NCBI GenBank assembly: GCA_023014485.1
Contig: JAJOZX010001077.1
Coordinates: 461,001 to 525,000 of the forward strand
DNA length: 64,000 nucleotides
Direction: 5' to 3'
Origin: Bathynomus jamesi
Lineage: Eukaryota > Arthropoda > Malacostraca > Isopoda > Cirolanidae
In this document: piece after piece, positions 32,922 to 42,917 of the stretch
How positions within the stretch are numbered: the first letter of the stretch is position 1
How the letters are laid out: each line of letters begins with the position of its first letter
Translations under genes and position numbers: made by a program
The notes under the pieces: generated by a model
Told to the model about the DNA's origin: nothing
The model's input: the letters and a program-made list of their open reading frames with translations, nothing else
Databases searched by the model: none

Positions 32922-33720
32922 TACAGTAAACCCTCGTCCAACGCGTGATTGTCCAGCGCAAATTTGCTTATCCGCGGAAAAATAAATGCGAACAATTATT
33001 TGCCGAAAGCGGAAAATTTGATTATTCACAATCCGCCAAACACGCTCTAATACAGTAGTACTGTACGCGTGCCAATGCGGGCTCTAGTGTTTTCTCCTAC
33101 ACTCTCCAACACTCCCGCATCTCCCTCCCTCTCATCCTTCGCATCACCCTTTGTCTCAGTCCCGCTAACGCGTTAAGTTCAGTGAAGTTGTGTTGGATTG
33201 TTTTTGTCGTATTTTGCCGTTGTTTTGCTATTACCCTTAGACAGCAGTATGGCACCAAAACGTAACGCATCCGCGAGTGATAGTGAAGAGAAGAAAAGTC
33301 GTAAGGTTATGACATTAGCGTTAGCCGAAAAAATAAAGATTCTAGATAAGTTGCGTAGTGGTATGAGCATAACATCACTTGGCCGCGAGTATCACGTGAA
33401 TAAGTCTACCATACGCACCATCCGAAAGAGTGAAGAAAAGATACGTGCTATTTTCATTTAATATATTTTTATTTATAATATGTAAATATCATTATGTTTA
33501 TGATTTTATTATATTCTTATTTCATATACAATATAGGTAAGAAAATTCATTTATGTGTGAATAAAAAATCTACGTATCTAAGTATTAATGGGAGACTTTA
33601 CGCGGCCGCGTTCACGTATCCCCATTTATCCCATAAGGTATTAAGTTTGTCCAACGCGGATTTACCTAACGCGCCGTTCTCGAGGAACCTAACCCCCGCG
33701 TTGGACGAGGGTTTACTGTA
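32922..33720 (+). mobile_element. Internally deleted Tigger/pogo element
   Basis: Ends CAGTAAACCCTCGTCCAACG and CGTTGGACGAGGGTTTACTG are perfect 20-bp inverted repeats, with TA duplications at 32922-32923 and 33719-33720. Total 795 bp between the TA sites, far shorter than an autonomous Tigger (2-3 kb), with only the start of the transposase retained. Confidence 0.92.
33249..33461 (+). pseudogene. Tigger transposase N-terminal (CENP-B-like HTH) fragment
   Basis: The frame starts MAPKRNASASDSEEKKSRKV and continues into a psq/CENP-B-type helix-turn-helix: EKIKILDKLRSGMSITSLG, REYHVNKSTIRTIRKSEEKI. It ends at a stop after about 70 codons. The second HTH and the DDE catalytic domain are deleted. 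A protein of this kind could still bind Tigger ends, but expression is unknown. Confidence 0.88.
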
Positions 33721-33941
33721 TTTGCGAGTTATAATGCAATCGTGGACTGACTAGATATTGGTATGTTTGGTGTACACTACGTCATGAATCTAATAAACAA
33801 ACCAATTTAGAACTCGAAATTATTCTGACGTTAAAAATTGTATACAAATAATAAATAATATTAAAAACATTAACTAGTGACGGTCGACAAAATAAATTTG
33901 GCACATCTGTCATTTTTTAATTTGGTTAAATATTGCAAAAA

Positions 33942-33942
<1 letters not shown>

Positions 33943-34026
<84 letters not shown>
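33943..34026 (+). repeat. Compound (AT)n(GA)n microsatellite
   Basis: About 44 bases of AT followed directly by about 40 bases of GA. Confidence 0.97.
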
Positions 34027-34028
<2 letters not shown>

Positions 34029-34029
<1 letters not shown>

Positions 34030-34080
34030 TGTCCCATAAGTCCGGTGCCATCTACGAGACCGGACTTATGGGACACCGTG
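34029..34080. mobile_element. Terminal-repeat-only mariner remnant
   Basis: GTGTCCCATAAGTCCGGT and ACCGGACTTATGGGACAC are perfect inverted ends separated by only about a dozen bases. These are the same ends as the 24581 and 37804 family. It appears to be two ends fused with the interior lost. Confidence 0.8.
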
Positions 34081-34199
34081 TATATATATTTGGACACATT
34101 GTTTGTAGAATGAGTCTGGGAAAGGAAAGGCTTCAGTAGTTTCACAAAACACCTCTCCTCTACGAGCAGCTCGCGCCATCATTGCTAAATACATAGAAA

Positions 34200-34500
34200 A
34201 ATGGTCACGACCACTGGAAGCAACAACGCTCTCCATCATCATAATCGAATGAGGGGTCAAATTCATAATCATTTCCTTGCTCGTATCGTTTGTTTGCGCC
34301 GTAAACACTACTGGCTTTATGAGTCCGGGTGCATGGTTCATCAGGAGCACGATTCACCGCAAGCTAGTGTTTCCTCCAGAAGGGAACTCAAATGCACCTG
34401 TTCTAATAAACATTCATATCACCTCAGGCTTGCTCTACACAAACCGGACCAAAAACTCAGAATGTTTGCAGTTTCAAACTTTCTGTTTATACGATTAAAG
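34200..34500 (-). repeat. Dispersed repeat block (GGTTCATCAGGAGCACGATT family)
   Basis: On the minus strand, GCTCCTGATGAACCATGCA and neighbouring sequence match blocks at 40568-40700 (+) and 61370-61500 (-). No retained coding frame. Probably the 3' part of an unidentified retroelement. Confidence 0.45.
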
Positions 34501-34541
34501 TCCTAATACATTTTATTCTTGTATAATACTGACAAAATAAG

Positions 34542-34581
<40 letters not shown>

Positions 34582-34583
34582 AT

Positions 34584-34868
34584 GCGCCTCCGTGGTGTAG
34601 TGGTTAGCGTCGTTGACTACGGATCCATCGGCCCCGGGTTCGAGACCCGGTGACGGCAGCCGGCGCGCGGCAAAACCCAGCTGTTCATCCTTCCACACAC
34701 TAAAGAAAGTGGTTGGTAGATAAATGGGTACCCTGGGTGACCTAGTGGTTAAGACGCTGGGCTGCTGATGGGGCGTGGTTCGGATTCCACGTTAAACTGT
34801 AGGTCTAAGGTGGAGTGAAAAGCTTGACCTTCGTCAGAATGAACAATTCGGGCGGAAGGTAACCAAAG
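34584..34868 (+). mobile_element. tRNA-derived dimeric SINE, best preserved copy
   Basis: First unit GGTGTAGTGGTTAGCGTCGT (A-box region) and GGGTTCGAGACCCGG (B box); CAGCTGTTCATCC linker; second unit GGTGACCTAGTGGTTAAGAC and GTGGTTCGGATTCCACG; body AACTGTAGGTCTAAGGTGGA, GACCTTCGTCAGAATGAAC. Preceded by an (AT)n tract. Two polymerase III box sets are visible. Confidence 0.93.
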
Positions 34869-34879
34869 ATATATGAGGA

Positions 34880-36330
34880 GAGTAAAACAGTAGATATTAT
34901 GTATTTCGATTTTCAAAAGGCGTTTCATAAAGTGCCACGTAGGAATCTTATTAGCTAAACTTCTTCATTCTCACGGAATTGATGGTAATGTTCTCAAATG
35001 GATCGAAAATTGGCTTAGCGGACGTGGACAAAGAGTGGTCATTCATGGTAAAGCGTCTAATTGGAGAAGTGTAACTAGCAGCGTGCCTCAAGGCTTAGTT
35101 TTAGGATCAGTTCTTTTTATTATTTACATCAGTGATACCGACATAGGAATTAAGAGTACAATTTAAAAATTTGCGAATGATACCAAAATGGACGGACGAA
35201 AAAAATCAGCGACGGAACGTTTGAAGATTCAAGATATTAATTAATAAATTATTAATTAATAATTTACTCAAGTAGGCAGAAATTTGGCAAATGAACTTTA
35301 ACCCTTTCACTACTGGCGTAGCTTGGAAGTGAATTATATGAATTTGAAATATAATACATATATCCCCCCCTTTTTCAACCCAAGAGGGTGGAAAGAGAGG
35401 GTTATACCCTTGGTTTATAAACTACACCCGGAGTTCAAAAAAAGATTAGGCGTTCGTTTATTTACCACACCCGGATCTGAGCGCAAATTGGACGTGTAGT
35501 TTATATGCCACAACCGGAGCGAAAGGGTTAATATAGCTATGTGTAAAACGTTGCATATTGGTGGAAACAGTGTTAAAGTAGAGTATTCTATGGGCGACAA
35601 GAAGCTAACGAATGTTATGGAAAAAGAGATATTTAGGTACTATTGTTGCGAACACTTTTAAACCAAATAAGCAATGTATCGAAGCCATTAGAAAAGCAAA
35701 TAAAAATTTAGTATTTATTAGCATTATTAGCAATATTAGCAATATTAGCAATATTTATTAGCATTATTAGCAATTATTAGCAATATTAGCATTATTCTTT
35801 TCGAACTTAAATTCAAATGAATTTAAGTTCGAAAAAAATAATGCTAATATTATACAACTCCTTAGGACGCCCCCACCCGCAGTACTGCGTTCAGTTCTGG
35901 TCCCCATATTTACGATATGACAGAGAATGGAGAGTGCAGCTATGGCTAATTCCTAGACTTAGAAACAAATCGTACGTTGCTGCCCGTTCAGAAACCCTAA
36001 ATTTATTCTCGCTCGTAAAATGGCGTATTTGAGATTTAATCGAGTTGTTTAAAATAATTAAAGGTTTTGATAATATCGATGCCAAAAAATATTTCACCTT
36101 CAGAAATGTAGATAGAACTAACGGTAATGGTTTACTCATTAGAGCAAACATTTTAATTCTATTAAAGCTAAGCATTTGTTCTTCAATCGTATAGTTACTT
36201 CGTGGAATGGATTGCTAGCCAACGTAGTTCAAAGTAATTGGTTCGAATCATTTAGCAAAGAGACGAGATGCTTATCTCGTCTTAAATCCCGTTAGAAGCA
36301 TTTGTTAGCGGATAAAAGTATCTTAGAATT
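34880..36330 (+). pseudogene. CR1/jockey-like LINE reverse transcriptase, second family, degraded
   Basis: Motifs in order: MYFDFQKAFHKVPRRNL, HGIDGNVLKWIENWLSGRGQ, SVPQGLVLGSVLFIIY, then a stop and FANDTKMDGR in place of the catalytic F/YADD (one catalytic D lost). Next come WQMNFN, a MITE insertion, CKTLHIGG, KPNKQCIEAIRKANKNL, YNSLGRPHPQYCVQFWSPYL, IPRLRNKSY and LIELFKIIKGFDN. Several frameshifts and stops. Around 35690-35850 a TTAGCAATA repeat and a perfect hairpin (TTCGAACTTAAATTC and complement) interrupt the frame. The 3' tail carries GGGGACCAACCGGTCTG and (TTG)n. Confidence 0.85.
35298..35531. mobile_element. piggyBac-type MITE
   Basis: TTAA at 35298-35301 and 35528-35531 flank a 226-bp element with ends CCCTTTCACTACTGG and CCGGAGCGAAAGGG (inverted). 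Removing the element restores the LINE frame across the site, which proves insertion. TTAA targets and CCCTTTC ends are the piggyBac signature. No transposase coding. Confidence 0.88.
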
Positions 36331-36721
36331 TTCATTCAAATCTTTCCCTTTGCCTTAAAATTTCTCCTTTTCTTTTAACCTCCGTTCTTAAAGGGTCGTG
36401 GGGACCAACCGGTCTGTTGTTGTTGTTGTTGTTGTTTGGTGTTCTTTGTATTCCTTTGTATCTTTGTCCATGCGCATATTAATCATCTGAATGCAAACTA
36501 ATTTACATAACGGGATATGCCCTTGGGCTTAATATTAACAAATGGATAATATTTGTTTATGCTTTGAATATTATAATAAAAATAAAGATAATTATATCCA
36601 AGATATTAGATTACCTCCACAAAAAAGCTTTTTCACTTACACGATTTTCACTCTAACTTATCGTAAATAATCAAATATTTAACAATAAGTATAACTTGTA
36701 CGTTTTGAATTTTAAGTAAGA

Positions 36722-36769
<48 letters not shown>

Positions 36770-37439
36770 ACAAGTACAAGAGGAAGCCTCAAAGACCTTT
36801 TGTTCCACTCGGGAAGGTTCCTGTTGTTAAGCTAGTGCAATTTTTAAATTATTCTAGTACTAGAAACTAAATAGAAAAGCATAAGGCTCTCTCTCCCCAC
36901 CCAACGCTCCCTTTCCGCCAAAGGCGGGTATGGAAAAAGGTTGAAAAAAATCCCTTGACCTTGGAAAAGTAGCCAAAGAAATTTTACAGGAAAGTAGCTC
37001 GACACTTACGTTTGAGTGTATGATTGTATAAACTAACATAATCGTATATGAACGTATATCAACTACTTTGTATCGTCACAAAAACCTTTAACATACTTTT
37101 TAATTTTATGTAAAATATGTACAGCTCTATTTACCGAGGTATCGGCCAACGAAGACCCCGTGGCCCGCTCCAGGTTAGCCCCAAAAGGATTAAGCAACTC
37201 TCCATGTCTACACCCATGTACGCGCAAAGCCATCACGTTGGCATGGTGATGAAATGCTTCTAAATGAAAGGGGTTGAAACAGGAATTAAGAAAGAAAATC
37301 AGATTTTCCACACCATGCCCTCACCCTTCACGTGCACCCAGACACCCAAGAGAAGGAAGAGAGCAAAAAAAAAAAAAAAATAAGGACGGCAGAAACGCAA
37401 ATTTACCTCACCTAATCCATACCATGCTTTTTTCCTTCA
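36331..37439. other. Non-coding with GT/GA microsatellite
   Basis: A compound (GT)n(GA)n lies at 36722-36768 and poly-A at about 37366-37381. Frames near 37063-37311 show no motif. No gene is supported. Confidence 0.5.
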
Positions 37440-37572
37440 GAGAGCGAGAGCGAGCACAACGCTCAGGCCTGACTAATGCAGTCCATTGCATTAATTCCTG
37501 GATTATTATTAGCACCACCATCGGGAGTCGAACCCCCGACTTCAGTGTCCTCACTTCGCTCGTATGAGGATT
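37440..37572 (-). mobile_element. tRNA-derived SINE, third family
   Basis: The minus strand contains GGGGGTTCGACTCCCGATGG (B box), upstream TCCTCATACGAGCGAAGTGA (anticodon-arm region), and a tail with TAATGCAATGGACTGCATTA. It matches 41220-41372. It abuts a 5S-SINE on its right. Confidence 0.65.
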
Positions 37573-37574
37573 AC

Positions 37575-37760
37575 GTCGTGGCCAGTGTCGTAATACCGCT
37601 TCCCGTCGATCAGCGAAGTTAAGCGACAGTGGGTGTGGATAGTAGTTGGATTCGTCCTGTGTATCCAGATGATGTAGCGACCCGTGGTTCGGATCCCACG
37701 TAAAACTGTAGGTCCCTTCCGTCATATGACCTTATAAATTGCGAAGAAAGTTAAACACCA
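37575..37760 (+). mobile_element. 5S rRNA-derived SINE
   Basis: GGCCAGTGTCGTAATACCGC, TTCCCGTCGATCAGCGAAGT, TAAGCGACAGTGGGTG, TAGTAGTTGGATTCGTCC follow 5S rRNA through the A and C box regions. Body GATGTAGCGACCCGTGGTTC, GGATCCCACGTAAAACTGTA. Clear complete copy. Confidence 0.9.
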
Positions 37761-37803
37761 CCATGTATCATTATCGCTCATGATATATATATATATATAT
37801 ATA

Positions 37804-38136
37804 CAGGGTGTTCCATAAGTCCGGTTTCATAGGAAAATTTATTTTAAATTAAATTTACAAAAATAATATATTAAAACTAAACCAAATGTTCGAGTTGATG
37901 TCTTGTTTTGGGACTTTTTTTTTGTTGCGGGTAGAATAACACGCAATGGTTAATATGAAAGGGAGTTACACTCCTGAGGAAAAGGCGGAGCCATTGCGTG
38001 TTATTCTACCCGCAAAAGAAAAAAAAAAAGGGTCCCCAAAAAAGATATAAATTTGAAAATTTGTTTTATTGTATTACTTTTGTAAATTTAATTTGAAATA
38101 AATTCTCCTATGAAACCGGACTTATGGGACACCCTG
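37804..38136. mobile_element. Palindromic mariner-derived MITE with transposase start
   Basis: CAGGGTGTTCCATAAGTCCG and CGGACTTATGGGACACCCTG ends; arms with AATTTACAAAAATAATA and GTTGCGGGTAGAATAACACG and complements. The centre ATGAAAGGGAGTTACACTCC encodes SYTPEEKAEP in the position where the 24581 copy has RYTPEEKA. Flanked by (TA)n. Confidence 0.88.
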
Positions 38137-38270
38137 TATATTAAAAAATACAAATACAATATGGCATTCAATTTCGGGATAATACATACATACATAAAGC
38201 GAACTCGAATCTGCCCCCCCCCCCCCCAAACTCGTCAAAAGCTCTTTGATAGCCTTGGTTACAATTGGAG

Positions 38271-38483
38271 GGTACTGTTTACTTTCTTCACAAAGTGCTC
38301 GCGAGCACCAGGTTAACAATGCTTGATCTACAGGGTGTTCCATTTAAGGTACTGTTTACTTTCTTCACAAAGTGCTCGCGAGCACCAGGTTAACAATGCT
38401 TGATCTACAGGGTGTCCATTTAAGGTACTGTTTACTTTCTTGACAAAGTGCTCGCGAGCACCAGGTTAACAATGCTTGATCTA
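38271..38483 (+). repeat. Three tandem 76-77 bp units ending in a mariner end
   Basis: Units start GGTACTGTTTACTTTCTT, include the palindrome GTGCTCGCGAGCAC, and end GATCTACAGGGTGTTCCATT. The last unit runs into a full MITE at 38484. The array therefore repeats host flank plus the first bases of the element, as if generated by slippage or aborted excision repair. Confidence 0.85.
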
Positions 38484-38860
38484 CAGGGTGTTCCATTTAA
38501 ATGGAACCATAAGGAATAATTGATAGTCTTTATTTTTTCCAGATTTGTGAGGGTAAACGTAATAATAAGGTAATAAAGGTAAATAAAGGTAATAAAGGTA
38601 AATAAATGTAATAATAAGGTAATAAAGGTAAATAAAGGTAATAATAAGGTAATAAAGGTAAATAAAGGTAATAATAAGGTAATAAAGGTAATAATAAGGT
38701 AATAAAGGTAATAAGGTAATAAAGGTAAGGTAATAAATGTAAATACAAGGTAATGTAAAGGTAAGGTAAGGTAATAAATATAAAATAAAGGTAATAAATG
38801 TACCAATATCCTTTTCAATCTTTATTACTCCCTATGGGTCCATTTAAATGGAACACCCTG
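38484..38860. mobile_element. Mariner-type MITE with GGTAATAAA minisatellite inside
   Basis: Ends CAGGGTGTTCCATTTAAATG and CATTTAAATGGAACACCCTG are perfect inverted repeats with TA flanks. About 240 bases of the interior (38563-38800) are a minisatellite of GGTAATAAA/GGTAAATAAA units. Confidence 0.85.
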
Positions 38861-38924
38861 TAGAGTAACATTTAGAAGACGTATTTATCTAAACTAAGAT
38901 TTAGAAATAATATTTATCCGGAAC

Positions 38925-39005
38925 TGATGGTAGGACTCGAACCGGTCTTGAGATCCTTTTTTCGGGTTTCGATCTCGGCCATGGTGGTTTCAACTACATC
39001 ACTGA
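38925..39005 (-). mobile_element. tRNA-like fragment, probably SINE head
   Basis: The minus strand has CCATGGCCGAGATCG (A-box-like) and CGGTTCGAGTCCTACCATC (near-perfect B box). An acceptor stem is not formed, so it is not a functional tRNA gene. Confidence 0.5.
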
Positions 39006-39365
39006 TCTAGAATAATATTTATTAATAATATTTATCTAGAAATAATATTAAGAATTAAGAATTATCTAAAATATAGAATAATATTTATTTACGATAATAT
39101 TTCTGGAGAATTATTAGCTAAAAAAATATTTAGAAATATTTGGCCAAAAATAATACCTTAAATATATTGGACCCCCCCCACCCCCACCCCCACGAACTTG
39201 TTTCGGGGACCTACATTATGGCGTACTTTGGCGTAATGGATAATCCGTCCTTGCTCACTCTAGCTCCTTTAGGTTTCTTTTAGGGGGGACATGTAAAAAG
39301 CATCGTTTACTCCACTTCTGACCTAACCGAGGGCGCGCGAATCGAAACAAATTTTAAAACTTATC

Positions 39366-39415
<50 letters not shown>

Positions 39416-39630
39416 GCTATTTACTGCTGACCGAAAAAGTCTTAAATAAAGCTTTATAAGAAAGTTCGAAAACAACGCTAAAAAAATGCTTTAAAACGAA
39501 CTTACATAATTCGGTCACTGATTTCACGTAACTATGAAAAGGAATATATAAAGAAGCCTCACGAATGGTTGGCATATCTACGGTATAGTGGTTGGCGTAG
39601 AGAAAAACAGAAAAATAATACATATATACA
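39006..39630. other. Non-coding with (CT)n
   Basis: A (CT)n tract is at 39366-39412 and a C-rich tract at about 39170-39195. No gene is supported. Confidence 0.6.
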
Positions 39631-39796
39631 CAGGGTGAGTATAAAGTAATGAGAATGAAGAGATAAATCCGACTTGAACTGGTTTAAACCAGTTTTAACT
39701 TGTTTTTTTTTTAACTCTTAAAATCATTTTCAACTCGCGTTAATATAATTCAAATCGGATTTGTCTCTTTACTCGCGTTACTTTATACACACCCTG
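39631..39796. mobile_element. Mariner-type MITE
   Basis: CAGGGTGAGTATAAAGTAAT and TTACTTTATACACACCCTG ends within TA-rich flanks. The interior pair AAATCCGACTTGAACT and AATTCAAATCGGATTT continues the inversion. Confidence 0.8.
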
Positions 39797-39964
39797 TATA
39801 TAGAGGAACCATACTGAAGGAAATTTGTGCAGTTGTTGCATATATCTGGAGACGTTTTTGAGGTGCCCGACACAGTGCTTATTAATAAGATTTCCCTCCA
39901 AATTTGAATGTAATTTTCTTTACGAATTATTCCAGCTTTTGATTAAATCTACTGAACAAATATA

Positions 39965-40001
<37 letters not shown>

Positions 40002-40400
40002 AAAATAAAAATGCTTAAATATATGAGGATGCCTTGCATAGGCTGTAAACCGGTTATTCACCAGCACAGGATTGGCACTATATTGGCACTACCCAGTTAA
40101 GCGATGCCAGTAAAGGAAGTAATTCGTATTCACAACAAGTGATCGATCGCCCTTATTAAGGCAAAATAATCAACAACGACGATTATGTACGCTCCAACAC
40201 GACCCTTGGCACTAACTGGCATCGTGCCAATCGCCATTCCTTTCCTTAAAAAGTACATCTGAATCGACCTTTAAAGTGTCGGAGGAGCTGCTTATCTTCA
40301 CATTCCTCGATACGAACGGCTAGCAACAGCCCCAATTTACCCCCCCACCCACCTCCTCCTACCATTATGGACTCCATATATAGGGTCAGGGGGAATAAAA

Positions 40401-40445
<45 letters not shown>

Positions 40446-40567
40446 AATGTATAGATAGTCCGTAGAATTTTAGAGTGCGTTTGCGCAGAACAAGCTTAGC
40501 ATTATATTTGAATGCATTTATGATTCAGTGACCTTTAAGGACATTCCTGTGACCTCAAACGGGAAAC
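39797..40567. other. Non-coding with (GT)n and (AT)n
   Basis: (GT)15 at about 39967-39997 and (AT)20 at 40403-40442. The intervening sequence around 40060-40260 contains repeated GGCACTA and CGTGCCAAT words but no gene. Confidence 0.5.
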
Positions 40568-40700
40568 GCAGATCTGAGGTGCATCTCGTTCCTGATGAAT
40601 CATGCAAATGGACTTTGAATATGGAAAGGTCTATATGGAATGTCTGTGATACGAAATTCATCAATAGTCACAGCCATTCACAGACTATGGCTTTCAAAAT
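40568..40700 (+). repeat. Dispersed repeat block (CCTGATGAATCATGC family)
   Basis: GGTGCATCTCGTTCCTGATG followed by AATCATGCAAATGGACT and GAAATTCATCAATAGTCACA. The same block occurs at 61370-61500 (-) and partly at 34200-34500 (-). Probably the 3' region of one retroelement. Confidence 0.55.
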
Positions 40701-40771
40701 AAAATTAAAAGCATTGTTTTTTTCAATTTCTTTCTATTATTAATTAATATTATTATTATTATTATTATTAA

Positions 40772-40991
40772 AAGTGAGTTACACTGGTGAAGAAAAGGCT
40801 TCGGAAGACTTTTCTTCACGAGTGTAACTCCCTTCCACATTAGCCACTGCGTGTTATTCTACCTGCAACAAAAAAAACGTCCCAAAACAAGACATTAATT
40901 TGAACATTTGTTTTACTGTAGTTCTAATATATTACTTTTGCAAATTTAATTTAAAATAAATTATCCTTTGAGACAATCTTATGGGACACCC

Positions 40992-40992
<1 letters not shown>
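40772..40992. mobile_element. Half copy of the palindromic mariner MITE
   Basis: The right arm is kept (GCGTGTTATTCTACCTGCAA, TTTGCAAATTTAATTTAAAA, CTTATGGGACACCCT); the left end is lost. A secondary hairpin (AGTTACACT, GAAGAAAAG and complements) replaces it. Confidence 0.75.

Positions 40993-41000
<8 letters not shown>

Positions 41001-41071
<71 letters not shown>
41001..41071 (+). repeat. (GA)35 microsatellite
   Basis: Uninterrupted GA tract of about 70 bases directly after the truncated MITE. Confidence 0.98.
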
Positions 41072-41075
<4 letters not shown>

Positions 41076-41219
41076 TCAGTTTACAAAACCATCTGGTACT
41101 TGCAGAATATCTATACTGTATCTTTTGTATGAAAATAAGCGTAGATAGCGTATGAATCTGATTTGAAGGTGTAAGCTTTATCTTAGTGTTATCATATCAT
41201 AATAAAGTAACCATTGTCA

Positions 41220-41372
41220 CAGACTGGCATAACGCTGAGGCCCAACGAATGCGGTCCATTGTTGTAACTCTTAAATTATTATTGCCAGCATCATCCGGAG
41301 TCGAGCCCCCGATCTCGTACGCCTTCGCTTATAGCGAAATAGTATTACCCACTGAACTACGGACGCTGGTTT
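41220..41372 (-). mobile_element. tRNA-derived SINE, third family
   Basis: Minus strand: CCAGCGTCCGTAGTTCAGTG then GGTAATACTATTTCGCTA (D- and anticodon-arm-like), GGGGGCTCGACTCCGG (B-box-like), and the shared tail ATGGACCGCATTCG. Homologous to 37440-37572. Confidence 0.65.
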
Positions 41373-41391
41373 AATTAAGTAGAGAGTGGCC

Positions 41392-42539
41392 CGAAAGTCG
41401 GAACATACGGGGGAAATAATGTTTCACCCATTATGTTGGTTTATTCTTAATAAATGCTCAAACTGAGACCCATTAACCTCGAGACCTTCTCAATTCTTCT
41501 TCCGAGTGACATCCTCACACGTCTCGACACATCAGGGGCAATGATGGAATATTTAGCCATCATTCGATTCTTCCGTACCCCCAAGGACCGGGAACAATCA
41601 CTGTAAACGACGGATTTCAGATGACCCCACAAAAAGAAGTCAAGGGGCGTAATTAGATCTGGTGACCTAGGGGGTCATTCAACGGAACCTCGTCGTCCAC
41701 TTCAGCGTTGCCCAAATAATTCGTTCGGGTAATGACGAACTCTGAGTGCGAAGTGTGGTGGAGCGTCGTCCTGTTGAAAGAAGAGCCCCTTTCGTTGATT
41801 CAGCGGAAGGTTGCCAATGAAAGGTTCAATGACTGTTTGAAGTATTTGAAAGTATGTCTCGCCTGTGCACGGGCCCTCAATGAAAAGAGGCCCTATTAAG
41901 GTATCACCTAATACGCCTGCCCTTACCATAATACGTGGACCATTTTGAACATGACTGTCATCGGTCCAGTGAGGGTTTTCATTTGACCAGTAGCGAACAT
42001 TGTGGCGGTTAACGTGCCCACTAAGATAAAACATCGTAATGGTATGGTGGCTTGTCACCCACTCACCTCGCGTAACTCTAGGCGGCGGTGTGTATCGTCG
42101 CCATGCCGTTCTTGTGTCAGGCATATCTTGTAAGAATAGAAGTGATTTGCTTTAAAATTCGCTGACAGACATCCTCGACACGCCCGTCTCTCTGGATAAC
42201 CTTCGGGTTGACTTCTTCGGGCTGTTGAACAAAATACCCAGTATCAGTGTCGCACTCACATCATACGTGGTCGGTCAAGAATACTCCCAATGACTTTAAA
42301 TCGCTCAATCATTTTTCTTAGTTATGAAACCAAGTGTTTTTTCTCCCTTGCCTTTGTTGATTCAATTCGTCTGCGACACTTCTGTACGCGATTCTTTCTC
42401 TTGAGTACATAAATAACAACTTCACTCGTTCATCTTTCGTTAAGTTCCCATCCATGTCTCACTTGGAACAGAAAAAACAAATGCCATTAATTATTTATTA
42501 ATCAGTTTCCCCAATGTGTCCTGACTTTTGGGCACCCTG
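41392..42539 (-). mobile_element. Near full-length mariner element
   Basis: The right end read inward is CAGGGTGCCCAAAAGTCAGG. The left end GAGAGTGGCCCGAAAGTCGG is its diverged partner. The 1.15-kb size is close to a complete mariner, with transposase remnants throughout on the minus strand. Confidence 0.85.
41447..42460 (-). pseudogene. Mariner transposase, degraded
   Basis: On the minus strand, an N-terminal part near 42460-42330 has GNLTKDERV-like sequence. The main frame 42124-41702 has HNVRYWSNENPHW, MVRAGVLGDTLIGPLFIEG and FFQQDDAPPHFALRVR (second D). After a break near 41700, a part around 41690-41600 encodes PRSPDLITPLDFFLWGHLKS (third D). A last frame ends near 41447. The first catalytic D lies in a shifted region and is not preserved. 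Multiple breaks make it inactive. Confidence 0.85.
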
Positions 42540-42917
42540 TACAATTATTAGGTAGCCTTATTTTAAGTAAAATATCGCTATATGGCGTTTGTTGATGGTT
42601 GTTCGGTCTTTGTACACTTTAAAATACCACAATGTACAACTCCTAAACCTTAGCGTTAAATAAAGGATTGCCCGAGTCATGGCATTAAAATAAAGACCCC
42701 TAAATCTTGGCGTTAAAATAAAAGCCTCCCTATTTTTGTTAGTTGCGAGAAGTGCGTTTTTTATACAAAGTCTGACACAGAAGATAGGAATAGTTTTTCT
42801 CTTAAGCTGAATAAAATGAATCTAAAATGATAATTATAATAAAATTTATAATAAAATATGAAATGAACCACTAAATTCGAGGAAAAGAAAGGACGTCAGT
42901 GATTGGTCTTCATATTT
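42540..42917. other. Non-coding, no gene seen
   Basis: Contains two related stretches, TTAGCGTTAAATAAAGGATT and TTGGCGTTAAAATAAAAGCC, about 60 bases apart. No gene. Confidence 0.45.

Larger units (their letters stand above)
32360..33770. mobile_element. Possible outer element with TAGTCAGTCCAC ends, split by a Tigger
   Basis: GATATCTAGTCAGTCCACAC at the left matches, inverted, GTGGACTGACTAGATATTGG at the right. An internal related pair occurs at 32636-32710. The Tigger-like element 32924-33718 sits inside near the right end. The interior is non-coding. Confidence 0.45.

Noticed and set aside
34584..34670. Functional tRNA gene in the head of the SINE
   Set aside because: A and B boxes are present, but the acceptor and anticodon stems do not pair and the same unit is repeated in at least seven SINE copies.
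40590..40640. Hammerhead ribozyme at the CTGATGAATCATGC blocks (40590, 34340, 61460)
   Set aside because: CTGATGA is present, but no GAAA follows a closed stem II in any of the three copies, so the core is incomplete.
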